DNA of 64,000 bases from Parabacteroides distasonis ATCC 8503. GTDB taxonomy: Bacteria; Bacteroidota; Bacteroidia; Bacteroidales; Tannerellaceae. Each line of letters begins with the position of its first letter. The first letter of the stretch is position 1. The translations under genes were made by a program, and so were the position numbers. The notes under the pieces are model-generated. The model saw nothing but the letters and a program-made list of their open reading frames with translations, did not search any database and had not been told where the DNA came from. Of this stretch, positions 55,402-63,228 are shown in pieces. The stretch lies in the NCBI RefSeq assembly GCF_000012845.1, contig NC_009615.1, positions 4,342,501 to 4,406,500 on the forward strand, in the 5' to 3' direction.

Positions 55402-55920
55402 ATGAGACATCCGTTGTATCAATTTCAGTTTTGCCCGGTTTGCGGGGCAAAAGCTTTCGTGGAACATAACGAGAAAGCGAAAAAATGTATGGCGTGCGGT
55501 TTTGTTTATTATTTCAACCCGTCATCGGCTGTCGCTTGTTTCATAAAGAACGCTAAGGGGGAGTTATTGCTGGTTCGCCGAGGAAAAGAGCCGGCTAAAG
55601 GTACATTGGATTTGCCCGGTGGCTTCGTCGATATGTTTGAGTCGGGGGAGGAGGCCGCTCGCCGGGAAGTAAGGGAGGAGACGGGGTTGCATATCCAGAA
55701 TTGCCGTTATTTGTTTTCCTTGCCTAATTTATATATGTATTCCGGCTTTGAGGTGCATACGCTGGATATGTTTTATGAGTGCTTGGTAGATGATTTCAAT
55801 AACGTGCATGCGGAAGATGATGCCGCCGAGATCGTGATCCTTCGCCCGGAGGATGTGAATCCGGAAGACTTCGGTTTAGACTCTATCCGAAAGGCGGTAC
55901 CAGCCTATCTTAGAAAATAA
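55402..55920 (+). CDS. NUDIX hydrolase with N-terminal zinc ribbon
   Basis: 172 residues. A four-cysteine zinc ribbon (FCPVCGAKAF and KKCMACGFVYYF, residues about 11-37) precedes a NUDIX domain whose box spans GGFVDMFESGEEAARREVRE plus ETGL (GX5EX7REUXEEXGU). The arrangement resembles NADH pyrophosphatase-type NUDIX proteins but is shorter and lacks their N-terminal domain, so the nucleotide substrate is uncertain. ATG 55402 is 31 bp past the glucokinase terminator; no clear promoter was seen. Confidence 0.88.
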   Translation: MRHPLYQFQFCPVCGAKAFVEHNEKAKKCMACGFVYYFNPSSAVACFIKNAKGELLLVRRGKEPAKGTLDLPGGFVDMFESGEEAARREVREETGLHIQNCRYLFSLPNLYMYSGFEVHTLDMFYECLVDDFNNVHAEDDAAEIVILRPEDVNPEDFGLDSIRKAVPAYLRK

Positions 55921-55952
55921 CAATTAGGAAAATTGTACGAAAATGAAAGATG

Positions 55953-56041
55953 ATATATCTTATCGTTGCAACATGATACATCTTGTCGTTGTAAGATAAT
56001 ACATCTTCTCCCTATAAGGTGTATCATCTTCCATAGAGATA
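55953..56041. repeat. Array F: four 23-bp units, core ATACATCTT
   Basis: ATA(T/C)ATCTT starts at 55953, 55976 and 55999, with a variant (TATCATCTT) at 56022, all exactly 23 bp apart. The variable halves share TCGTTG(C/T)AA in the first two units. It lies 32 bp after the NUDIX stop and 62 bp before the TPR promoter; nothing else is seen in this gap. Confidence 0.85.
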
Positions 56042-56102
56042 ATTTTAGAACGTGTTGTCCTAAATATTAATAGAACTTGCCTTCTGTTTGGCGCATATTA
56101 CT

Positions 56103-56110
56103 TATATTTG
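56103..56110 (+). promoter_or_regulatory. Promoter for the TPR/outer-membrane/kinase operon
   Basis: -7 element TATATTTG, with TTG at 56077-56079 about 23 bp upstream. Lies 57 bp before ATG 56167. Confidence 0.6.
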
Positions 56111-56166
56111 CGAATTAGAACGAATAGGCACTGAAGTAAGTGCTTGTATTAAAAAGCAAATGAGTG

Positions 56167-59166
56167 ATGAAAAGAATACTTATTCCGCTGTGTCTGGTAG
56201 TAGGCAGCCACATGGCAAGCGGGCAGAGATCGTATCAATTTGATGCGCCGAACCGTTTGTTTGTCGAAGGCAAGGAGTTGTTTAGTTTGAAGAATTATTC
56301 AGGTTGCATCGATAAGCTGGAGGCGTATAAACAGCATTCCACGGATGCTGACTTGATTCAAGAAGCCGATTATATGTTGGTCTACTCCGCTTATGAGCAA
56401 GGCCGTCCCAATGCCGTTGAGTTATTGAAAGATTATCTGGATGTGTACCCGGCTTCCCGTCATGCGGACGAGGTGAACTTCTTGATCGGTTCCGCCCATT
56501 TCGGACAGGGAGAATATCAGAAAGCTATCTTTTGGTTTAACGAATCGAACATTGATATGCTAAGTCCGGAACAACAGGAGGCTTATTGTTTCCGTCTGGC
56601 TTATTCCTTGTTGCAAATCGGGGATATGGAGAAGGCCCGTGGTTATTTCGCACGGATCGAGCAGATTGGAACGAAGTACCGGGAAGCGTCTACCTATTAT
56701 GTCGCTTATATCGATTACGCAACCGGTAAATACAACAATGCCTTGGTGGAATTTACCCGCTTGAAGGACTTGCCTGATTATAAAGAGCGATCCTTGTGCT
56801 ATATCACGCAAATTTATTTTATCCAGAATAAATACGAGAAAGTGATCAGCGAAGGTAAGGAATTGCTAGCCTCTTATCCGGATAGCGAGAACAATAGCGA
56901 GGTTTACCGTATCATGGGTAACGCCTACTATCATCTGGGAAATGAGGATCAGGCGATTAATATGCTGAGTAAATATGTATCCTCGACGGATAGCCCGTTG
57001 AGGGGCGATTTATATATCTTGGGCGTATGTTATTACAATAAGGGTAATTACAGTAGCGCCGTGAACGCTTTGGGGCGGACCGTACGTGAGAACGATGCCC
57101 TTTCGCAGAACGCTTATCTGTATCTGGGGCAAAGTTATCTGAAATTAAAAGATAAGAATAACGCCCGTATGGCCTTCGAGGCTGCCGCGACTTCTTCTTT
57201 CGATAAGCAAGTGAAAGAGGCGGCTATGTATAATTACGCTTTATTGATCCACGAGACCGCTTTCACGGGCTTTGGCGAGTCGGTGACAATCTTCGAGGAT
57301 TTCTTGAATGATTTTCCGAATTCCAAATATGCCGATAAGGTAAACGATTATCTGGTGGAGGTTTATTTGACTACCAAGAACTATCAAGCGGCTCTGAACT
57401 CTATCGATAAGATCAAGCATCCGAGCACGAAGATCTTGGAGGCGAAGCAAGATATCTTATTCCAGTTGGGAACGCAGGCGTTCACGAATATGGAATTGGA
57501 TAAGGCGGTCGATCTTTTCAGCCGTGCGATCTCGTTGGGCGCTTATAATCTGGAATCTCGTAACGACGCTTATTTCTGGCGTGGGGAATCTTATTATCGC
57601 CAAGGTGAGTATAACAAGGCGATTTCCGATTATCGTACCTATTTGAATAATACCCGCCAACGTAATACGGATATGTATGCCTTGGCACATTATAACTTAG
57701 GTTACAGCTACTTCAAATTGAAAGAGTATGGCGAGGCGTTGAACCGCTTCCGTCAATACGTGAATTTGGAAAGCAATCAGCAGACTCCGGCTTATGCGGA
57801 CGCTTATAATCGTATCGGCGATTGTTTATTCCACAACCGTCAGTTCGCTATGGCGGAAGAGAATTATACCCGTGCGGCGCAATTGCAACCGTCCGCCGGA
57901 GATTATTCGGTGTATCAGAAGGGCTTCTTGCTGGGATTGCAGAAAGATTATAAGGGAAAGATCAGCGTGATGGATCGCTTGATCCGTGAGTTCCCGGAAT
58001 CACAATATGTGGATGATGCCTTGTTCGAGAAAGGACGTTCTTACGTGTTATTGGATAACAATCAAGCGGCTGCGGCAAGCTTTGAGCAATTGATGCGTGA
58101 TTTCCCGCAAAGCAGTCTGGCTCGTAAGGCCGGCGTACAGCTTGGTTTGATTTACTTCAACGACAATCAGCCGGAGAAAGCGGCCGATGCTTATAAGAGC
58201 GTGATTAGCAATTATCCGGGTAGCGAGGAGGCGAAAGTGGCCTTGCAAGATTTGAAGTCCGTATATATCGAGCTGAACGATATCAATTCGTTTGCCGCCT
58301 ATGCGAATTCGTTAGGTGGAAATGTTCGTTTCGAGGTGAGTGAGCAAGACTCCTTGACCTATCTGGCGGCCGAGAAGTTATTTATGCGAGGCGATAATGA
58401 GGGCGCTCGTCGTAGCTTGACGAATTATTTGCAAACCTTCCCGCAGGGAGCGTTTAGCTCGAACGCTAATTTCTATTTGGCAAGTATCGCTTTTGCCAAG
58501 AAAGATCTGGAGGAGGCGAAACGTCTGTTCTCGTTGGTATTGGAGAGCGGTGATACGAAATTCAGGGAAGAGTCTTGGGCTCGTAAGGCTGAGATCGAGT
58601 ATCTGGATAAGGATTACGCCGCCGCTATGGAAAGTTTCAAGCATCTACAGGCGGTAGCGGAGAATCCGGAGAATAAGGAGGCCGCTAAATTGGGCTTGAT
58701 GCGTTGCGCCGAGTTGACCGGTCAGCCGCAAGAGGCTTTGCTTGCCGCCAACAATTTGCTGAAGGAACCGAAGCTATCTCCCGAGATTATGTCCGAGGCC
58801 CGTTATGTCCGTGCGAAGGCTTATATCAGCTTGAAGCAGGAGAACAAGGCGTTGGCCGACTTGAAGGAGATCAGCAAGGATACCCGTACGATACACGGGG
58901 CGGAGGCTAAATATCTATTGGCTCAATTGTATTATGATAATAAGGATGATAAGAATGCCGAGACTGTCTTGATGAACTTCATCGAGAACGGTACGCCTCA
59001 CCAATATTGGTTGGCACGGGGCTTTATCTTGTTGGCTGATATTTATATCCGCCAAGGTGATGATTTCCAAGCTCGTCAATATCTGACCAGTTTGCAAAAC
59101 AACTACAAGGGCGATGATGAGATCGCCGCGATGATCGAAGACAGATTGGGTAAACTAAAGAAATAA
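56167..59166 (+). CDS. Large exported TPR-repeat protein
   Basis: 999 residues from ATG 56167 (a GTG at 56164 is possible). Signal peptide MKRILIPLCLVVGSHMASGQ. From residue 25 on it is almost entirely tetratricopeptide-type helical repeats, with blocks such as KDYLDVYPASRHADEVNFLI, GNYSSAVNALGRTVRENDAL, GEYNKAISDYRTYL and NNQAAAASFEQLMRDFPQSS; several resemble the BamD/YbgF type that reads periplasmic partners. It is probably periplasmic scaffolding. The next gene, an outer-membrane barrel, starts 9 bp later, so the two likely work together. Confidence 0.88.
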   Translation: MKRILIPLCLVVGSHMASGQRSYQFDAPNRLFVEGKELFSLKNYSGCIDKLEAYKQHSTDADLIQEADYMLVYSAYEQGRPNAVELLKDYLDVYPASRHADEVNFLIGSAHFGQGEYQKAIFWFNESNIDMLSPEQQEAYCFRLAYSLLQIGDMEKARGYFARIEQIGTKYREASTYYVAYIDYATGKYNNALVEFTRLKDLPDYKERSLCYITQIYFIQNKYEKVISEGKELLASYPDSENNSEVYRIMGNAYYHLGNEDQAINMLSKYVSSTDSPLRGDLYILGVCYYNKGNYSSAVNALGRTVRENDALSQNAYLYLGQSYLKLKDKNNARMAFEAAATSSFDKQVKEAAMYNYALLIHETAFTGFGESVTIFEDFLNDFPNSKYADKVNDYLVEVYLTTKNYQAALNSIDKIKHPSTKILEAKQDILFQLGTQAFTNMELDKAVDLFSRAISLGAYNLESRNDAYFWRGESYYRQGEYNKAISDYRTYLNNTRQRNTDMYALAHYNLGYSYFKLKEYGEALNRFRQYVNLESNQQTPAYADAYNRIGDCLFHNRQFAMAEENYTRAAQLQPSAGDYSVYQKGFLLGLQKDYKGKISVMDRLIREFPESQYVDDALFEKGRSYVLLDNNQAAAASFEQLMRDFPQSSLARKAGVQLGLIYFNDNQPEKAADAYKSVISNYPGSEEAKVALQDLKSVYIELNDINSFAAYANSLGGNVRFEVSEQDSLTYLAAEKLFMRGDNEGARRSLTNYLQTFPQGAFSSNANFYLASIAFAKKDLEEAKRLFSLVLESGDTKFREESWARKAEIEYLDKDYAAAMESFKHLQAVAENPENKEAAKLGLMRCAELTGQPQEALLAANNLLKEPKLSPEIMSEARYVRAKAYISLKQENKALADLKEISKDTRTIHGAEAKYLLAQLYYDNKDDKNAETVLMNFIENGTPHQYWLARGFILLADIYIRQGDDFQARQYLTSLQNNYKGDDEIAAMIEDRLGKLKK

Positions 59167-59175
59167 AAGAAAGCG

Positions 59176-60960
59176 ATGAAGACTATATATAATGTAAAGG
59201 CGTTGTGTGTGGTAGCTTTGCTGGGTTCGGCTGCTGCTGCGAGTGCGCAAGAGGATGTTACGAAAGAAAAGAACCTGAACCGAGAGATGACGCTTGAACG
59301 GGAGTATGATCCTTCCGTGCAGGACGCTAGCAAGGTAAATACGCTTCCCGTGGTGAAAGAGCCGGAGGTTCGTAAGATCCCGATCGATTACTCGAATTAT
59401 ACGATCGCCGCCGATCCGCAGAAAGAGATTAGTTTGTTGCCTTCCGGAAATATCATGACGCAGATGGATTACAACAAGCGTCGGGGATATTTTAACTTTG
59501 GTATGGGTACGCGCATGAATATCAACGGAGACTTGGGCTATCATATCCTGAGTACTGAGAAGGATCAGCTGAATCTATGGTATTCGCATCGCTCCACGAA
59601 CGGAAAGCCAAAGGATTATGATGTCAAGGCGAAAATCAATGACAACTTGGGAGGCATCAACTACAAGCACGCTTTCGAGAAGACGATATTCAGTATCGGA
59701 GCGAAGTACGGCTACTCCGCATTCAATTATTATGGGGCGGCATTGTCTGATACTACATCCAGTTATGCCCCTTCGGAGGATTTGTTACAGAGAGATCGCG
59801 AAACCAACCAAGTGAACCAGACGATCGCTGCTACGATAGGTTTCGAGTCGAAGGAGGAGGCTGAGGTTGGCTATTTGTTGGACTTAGGTTATACTAATTT
59901 CTCGCATAAATATGGATTAAGTAGGGTGATGGACGGCCCTACGGAGCATACTCTAGAGGCAAAGTTTGATCTGAACGCTGGTTTCAATGGGAATATGCGA
60001 GTAGGCTTGGGCGGTTTGGTCGAATATTTCAATTACAGTTTGCCGGAGGTAGGAGGTTATGAATATGAGTTCAAGAACCATGTCGAGGCGATGTTGTCGC
60101 CTTATTATAAGGTAGAGGGTGATAATTGGAATTTAAAGCTGGGTGCGAACGTGATGCTGGCTACGGGCGACGAGACAAAATTCATGGCCTCTCCGAATGT
60201 AGCCGCCGATGTGGAGGTGGCCGACAAGACGGAGCTATACGTGAACGCTGGCGGCAAGATGTACTCCAACAGCATGTACGAGATGTCGCGTGTGAACCGC
60301 TACCTCTACCCGATGGCAGAACTATTGCCCTCGCGCAATTGGCTGGACGCTGTCTTGGGTATCCGGAGCGGCGTGGCACCGGGCTTTTGGTTTGATGTGT
60401 TCGCCGGATATAAGATAACGAGCGATGATGTGCTGTTTACTCAGTCTGATGTTTGGTCAGCGAATTATTTCGGCAGTTTCAGTGTTGCGGAGCCGGGTAT
60501 CGACACGAAGCAACTTTTCGTGGGAGCCAACTTGAAGTATAGTTATCAACAATGGTTCGATATTGCTTTGAAAGGTGTATATAATAATTGGAAAGCGGAA
60601 ACGGATGAAGGCGAGTTGCCTCATGCGTGGGGGAAGCCGGAAATGGAACTGAATGCGAACCTGACCATCCGCCCGATTGAGAAATTATCTATCGCTTTGG
60701 ATTATTATTTGGCTACCGGACGTTATGCGAATGTACGGACTTGGGGTGTCAATGGGAACACTGGTATGACGTACGATAAAATGAATGAGTTTAAGATGGA
60801 TAACATCAACGAGCTAAACCTAACAGGTACCTATACCTTCAACGATACCTTTGGTGTTTATGCCAAGTTGACCAATATTCTTTGCCAGAAGTACGAACTG
60901 TATTACGGTTATCCGATGCAGAGTTTTAATGCGATGTTGGGCGTGAATATCAATTTCTGA
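59176..60960 (+). CDS. Outer-membrane beta-barrel protein (TonB-receptor-like, no plug recognised)
   Basis: 594 residues. Signal peptide ending ASAAAASAQ-like (about 1-25), an N-terminal charged region (LNREMTLEREYDPSVQDASK, VVKEPEVRKIPIDYSNYTIA), then alternating amphipathic strands (YFNFGMGTRMNINGDLGYHI, TIFSIGAKYGYSAFNYYGAA, FDIALKGVYNNWKAETDE) and a C-terminal Phe (MLGVNINF), the outer-membrane insertion signal. No TonB box or plug domain is clear. Relatives in this group are called TonB-dependent receptor, but transport is not shown. Cotranscribed with the TPR protein and three kinase-like proteins. Confidence 0.8.
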   Translation: MKTIYNVKALCVVALLGSAAAASAQEDVTKEKNLNREMTLEREYDPSVQDASKVNTLPVVKEPEVRKIPIDYSNYTIAADPQKEISLLPSGNIMTQMDYNKRRGYFNFGMGTRMNINGDLGYHILSTEKDQLNLWYSHRSTNGKPKDYDVKAKINDNLGGINYKHAFEKTIFSIGAKYGYSAFNYYGAALSDTTSSYAPSEDLLQRDRETNQVNQTIAATIGFESKEEAEVGYLLDLGYTNFSHKYGLSRVMDGPTEHTLEAKFDLNAGFNGNMRVGLGGLVEYFNYSLPEVGGYEYEFKNHVEAMLSPYYKVEGDNWNLKLGANVMLATGDETKFMASPNVAADVEVADKTELYVNAGGKMYSNSMYEMSRVNRYLYPMAELLPSRNWLDAVLGIRSGVAPGFWFDVFAGYKITSDDVLFTQSDVWSANYFGSFSVAEPGIDTKQLFVGANLKYSYQQWFDIALKGVYNNWKAETDEGELPHAWGKPEMELNANLTIRPIEKLSIALDYYLATGRYANVRTWGVNGNTGMTYDKMNEFKMDNINELNLTGTYTFNDTFGVYAKLTNILCQKYELYYGYPMQSFNAMLGVNINF

Positions 60961-60979
60961 TATCCGGAGGACAGGAAGG

Positions 60980-62080
60980 ATGGGCGACATAAATATCAAA
61001 CAACTGGAAAGCCTTCGCTGGAGGATGCGGGTGATCGAGACGCTGACCGTGATCGGGACGGCGTGGATCGCCTTGGCGGTTTACCAGAAGAAGGAAGAAC
61101 TGGTTTATTATTTGGTGGGAGCCGTAGTCCTTCTATTCCTGTTAAAGTATTATACGCAATTCCGTCTGCGAAAAAGACAGTTCGTCTCTAATCTCGTTGA
61201 ACAGCGGACGATGGAATTGCGTTTCCAGCGGGATGCGATGCAAGCGGAGTCGGAGAAACTATCCCGTGCCCTTTCTGCCTTGGCGGACGCTCAAGACGAG
61301 TTGGTTCGTAAGGAACGTCTGGCATCGATCGGCCAATTAACGAAAGGTCTGGTGGATCGTATCTTGAATCCCTTGAATTATATCAATAACTTCGCTCATT
61401 TGTCTGCTGCATTAGCGAAAGATATCAAGCAGAATATCGATGAGGACGAAGAGACCGGTAAACACGATAATTATAATGATACGCAAGAACTGCTGGTTCT
61501 TTTGACCGGCAATCTGGATAAGATCGCCAAGCATGGTGATAACACGGTGCGAATCGTAAAAGCGATGGAAGAATTGCTGAAAGATCATTCGGCGAATCGA
61601 ACCTGCGTGGATATTAATGATTTATGTAAGGTCAATCTGGATATCTTGCGAAAGAATTATGCGAAGGAGATCGAGAAGAATCAAGTAGATCTATCATTCT
61701 CCGGGCTTTCCGTACCGTTGACAATCGAGGTGAATATCGATCAGATGGGAAAAGCCTTGTCGCAGATATTGGATAATAGTATATATGCGGTCTTGAAAAA
61801 GGCCGGAGAGCCGGGATATCAGCCTTCTGTCTCGTTGGTATTGCGTATTCAAGCGGATAAGTTGCAAGTGGTTATCCGTGATAATGGCGTCGGTATAGAA
61901 GAAACGATAAAGACGAAAGTCTTTTCTCCGTTCTTTACCACCAAACCGACCGCGGAAGCGGCAGGAACAGGTCTTTACTTGAGTCGGGAGGTCGTGTTGA
62001 ACCATAAGGGTACGATCGCTATCGAGTCGGAGAAAGATAAATATACGGAAGTTACGATTACGTTGCCTATTTATAGTTAG
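60980..62080 (+). CDS. Membrane histidine-kinase-like protein lacking the phosphoacceptor His (1)
   Basis: 366 residues. Two membrane segments (about 20-36 and 40-57), a coiled coil (about 65-112), a DHp-like helix and an intact GHKL ATPase domain: N box ILDNSIYAVLKKA, G1 IRDNGVGIEE, F-box FSPFFTTKPT, G2 GTGLYLSREVVLNHKG. In the H-box, LTKGLVDRILNPLNYINNF, residues 126-127 are Asp-Arg where canonical kinases have His-Glu. ATP binding should persist but His autophosphorylation should not. A regulatory or scaffold role beside the canonical kinase two genes on is an inference. It starts 19 bp after the outer-membrane gene with an AGGAAGG ribosome-binding site. Confidence 0.85.
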   Translation: MGDINIKQLESLRWRMRVIETLTVIGTAWIALAVYQKKEELVYYLVGAVVLLFLLKYYTQFRLRKRQFVSNLVEQRTMELRFQRDAMQAESEKLSRALSALADAQDELVRKERLASIGQLTKGLVDRILNPLNYINNFAHLSAALAKDIKQNIDEDEETGKHDNYNDTQELLVLLTGNLDKIAKHGDNTVRIVKAMEELLKDHSANRTCVDINDLCKVNLDILRKNYAKEIEKNQVDLSFSGLSVPLTIEVNIDQMGKALSQILDNSIYAVLKKAGEPGYQPSVSLVLRIQADKLQVVIRDNGVGIEETIKTKVFSPFFTTKPTAEAAGTGLYLSREVVLNHKGTIAIESEKDKYTEVTITLPIYS

Positions 62081-62081
62081 G

Positions 62082-62090
62082 AAAGGAGGT
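62082..62090 (+). promoter_or_regulatory. Strong Shine-Dalgarno site (AAAGGAGGT) for the second kinase-like gene
   Basis: AAAGGAGGT lies 5 bp before ATG 62096 and is almost fully complementary to the 16S rRNA 3' end, unusual in Bacteroidetes where most genes lack one. It supports 62096 as the start. A similar AGAGGAGGAA precedes the next kinase gene at 63229. Confidence 0.7.
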
Positions 62091-62095
62091 TCATC

Positions 62096-63226
62096 ATGAT
62101 ACAGGATTTACATACCGAGATCGATCGGTTAAAAAGGCGGATTAAACTTTGCGAGCGGGTTACGCTGGGTAGCTTGGTCGGTATTTGTGTATCTGTGAAG
62201 TTCGGTCATCAAGAATGGATCGGATTGCTTTTCTTGATTCTGTTTTGCCAGATCTCTAAGTTGGTTTTCAAGCGGAAACTCAAACAAAAAGAGTATTTGG
62301 TAAAAGAGGTAGAGGAGCGTACGCAGGAGATCCGTTCGGAGAAAGACGCGATCCAAGAGGAATCCGAGAAATTGGCGGCCGCTTTGAAAGCCTTGGGTGA
62401 GGCGCAGGACGAGCTGGTCCGTAAGGAACGGATGGCTACCGTAGGACAATTGACTCAAGGTTTGGTGGACCGCATTTTGAACCCTCTGAATTATATCAAT
62501 AACTTTGCGAATTTGACATCGGGGCTGGCCAAGGATCTCCGGGAAAATCTGGATAGTCAGAAAGAGCATCTGAAACCGGATGTGTATGATGACTCGGTAG
62601 ATTTGCTGAATATGATGACCAGTAATTTGGAGAAGATCTCCGAGCATGGTTTCAATACGGTCCGTATCGTTAAGGCGATGGAGGAATTGCTGAAAGACCG
62701 AAGAGGTAATCTTACGCTTACCAACATAAACGGATTATGCCGGATTGCCTTGGATAAATTGAAGAAAACGTATGAGCAGGATATTCAAGAGAAGAATATC
62801 CGGATTGTTTTCGATAATTTGACGCTGTCTTTGATGATGGAGGTAAACGTGGAGCAGTTCAGTAAGGTTCTGGCCGGGATATTGAAAAATTCCATGTATG
62901 CCCTGTTGAAGAAATCGGAGACTGTGACTTTTAGTCCGGAGATATTCCTTGGATTGAAAGTCAATAAGGATATGCTGGAAATAACGATCCGGGATAATGG
63001 GTCCGGTATCGACGAGAATATAAAAGATAAGATATTCGCTCCTTTCTTCACGACAAAGACAACGGGGGAAGCGGCCGGCGTAGGGCTTTACCTATGTCGT
63101 GAGATCGTGCAAAACCATCGGGGAACCATCGAGGTGGAGAGTAAGAAAGGAGAATATACCCAGTTTCTAATTACGATCCCTGTATATCAACCGAAAACAA
63201 TTACACCGCCTAAAGAGGAGGAATAG
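62096..63226 (+). CDS. Membrane histidine-kinase-like protein lacking the phosphoacceptor His (2)
   Basis: 376 residues, close paralogue of the preceding protein. Membrane segment(s) about 22-52, a charged coiled coil, H-box-like LTQGLVDRILNPLNYINNF with Asp125-Arg126 replacing His-Glu, and a complete ATPase domain (ILKNSMYALLKKS, IRDNGSGIDE, FAPFFTTKTT, GVGLYLCREIVQNHRG). A proline-rich tail (YQPKTITPPKEEE) ends the protein. Probably a tandem duplicate of the upstream gene. It starts 15 bp after the previous stop with a strong Shine-Dalgarno site. Confidence 0.85.
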   Translation: MIQDLHTEIDRLKRRIKLCERVTLGSLVGICVSVKFGHQEWIGLLFLILFCQISKLVFKRKLKQKEYLVKEVEERTQEIRSEKDAIQEESEKLAAALKALGEAQDELVRKERMATVGQLTQGLVDRILNPLNYINNFANLTSGLAKDLRENLDSQKEHLKPDVYDDSVDLLNMMTSNLEKISEHGFNTVRIVKAMEELLKDRRGNLTLTNINGLCRIALDKLKKTYEQDIQEKNIRIVFDNLTLSLMMEVNVEQFSKVLAGILKNSMYALLKKSETVTFSPEIFLGLKVNKDMLEITIRDNGSGIDENIKDKIFAPFFTTKTTGEAAGVGLYLCREIVQNHRGTIEVESKKGEYTQFLITIPVYQPKTITPPKEEE

Positions 63227-63228
63227 AT

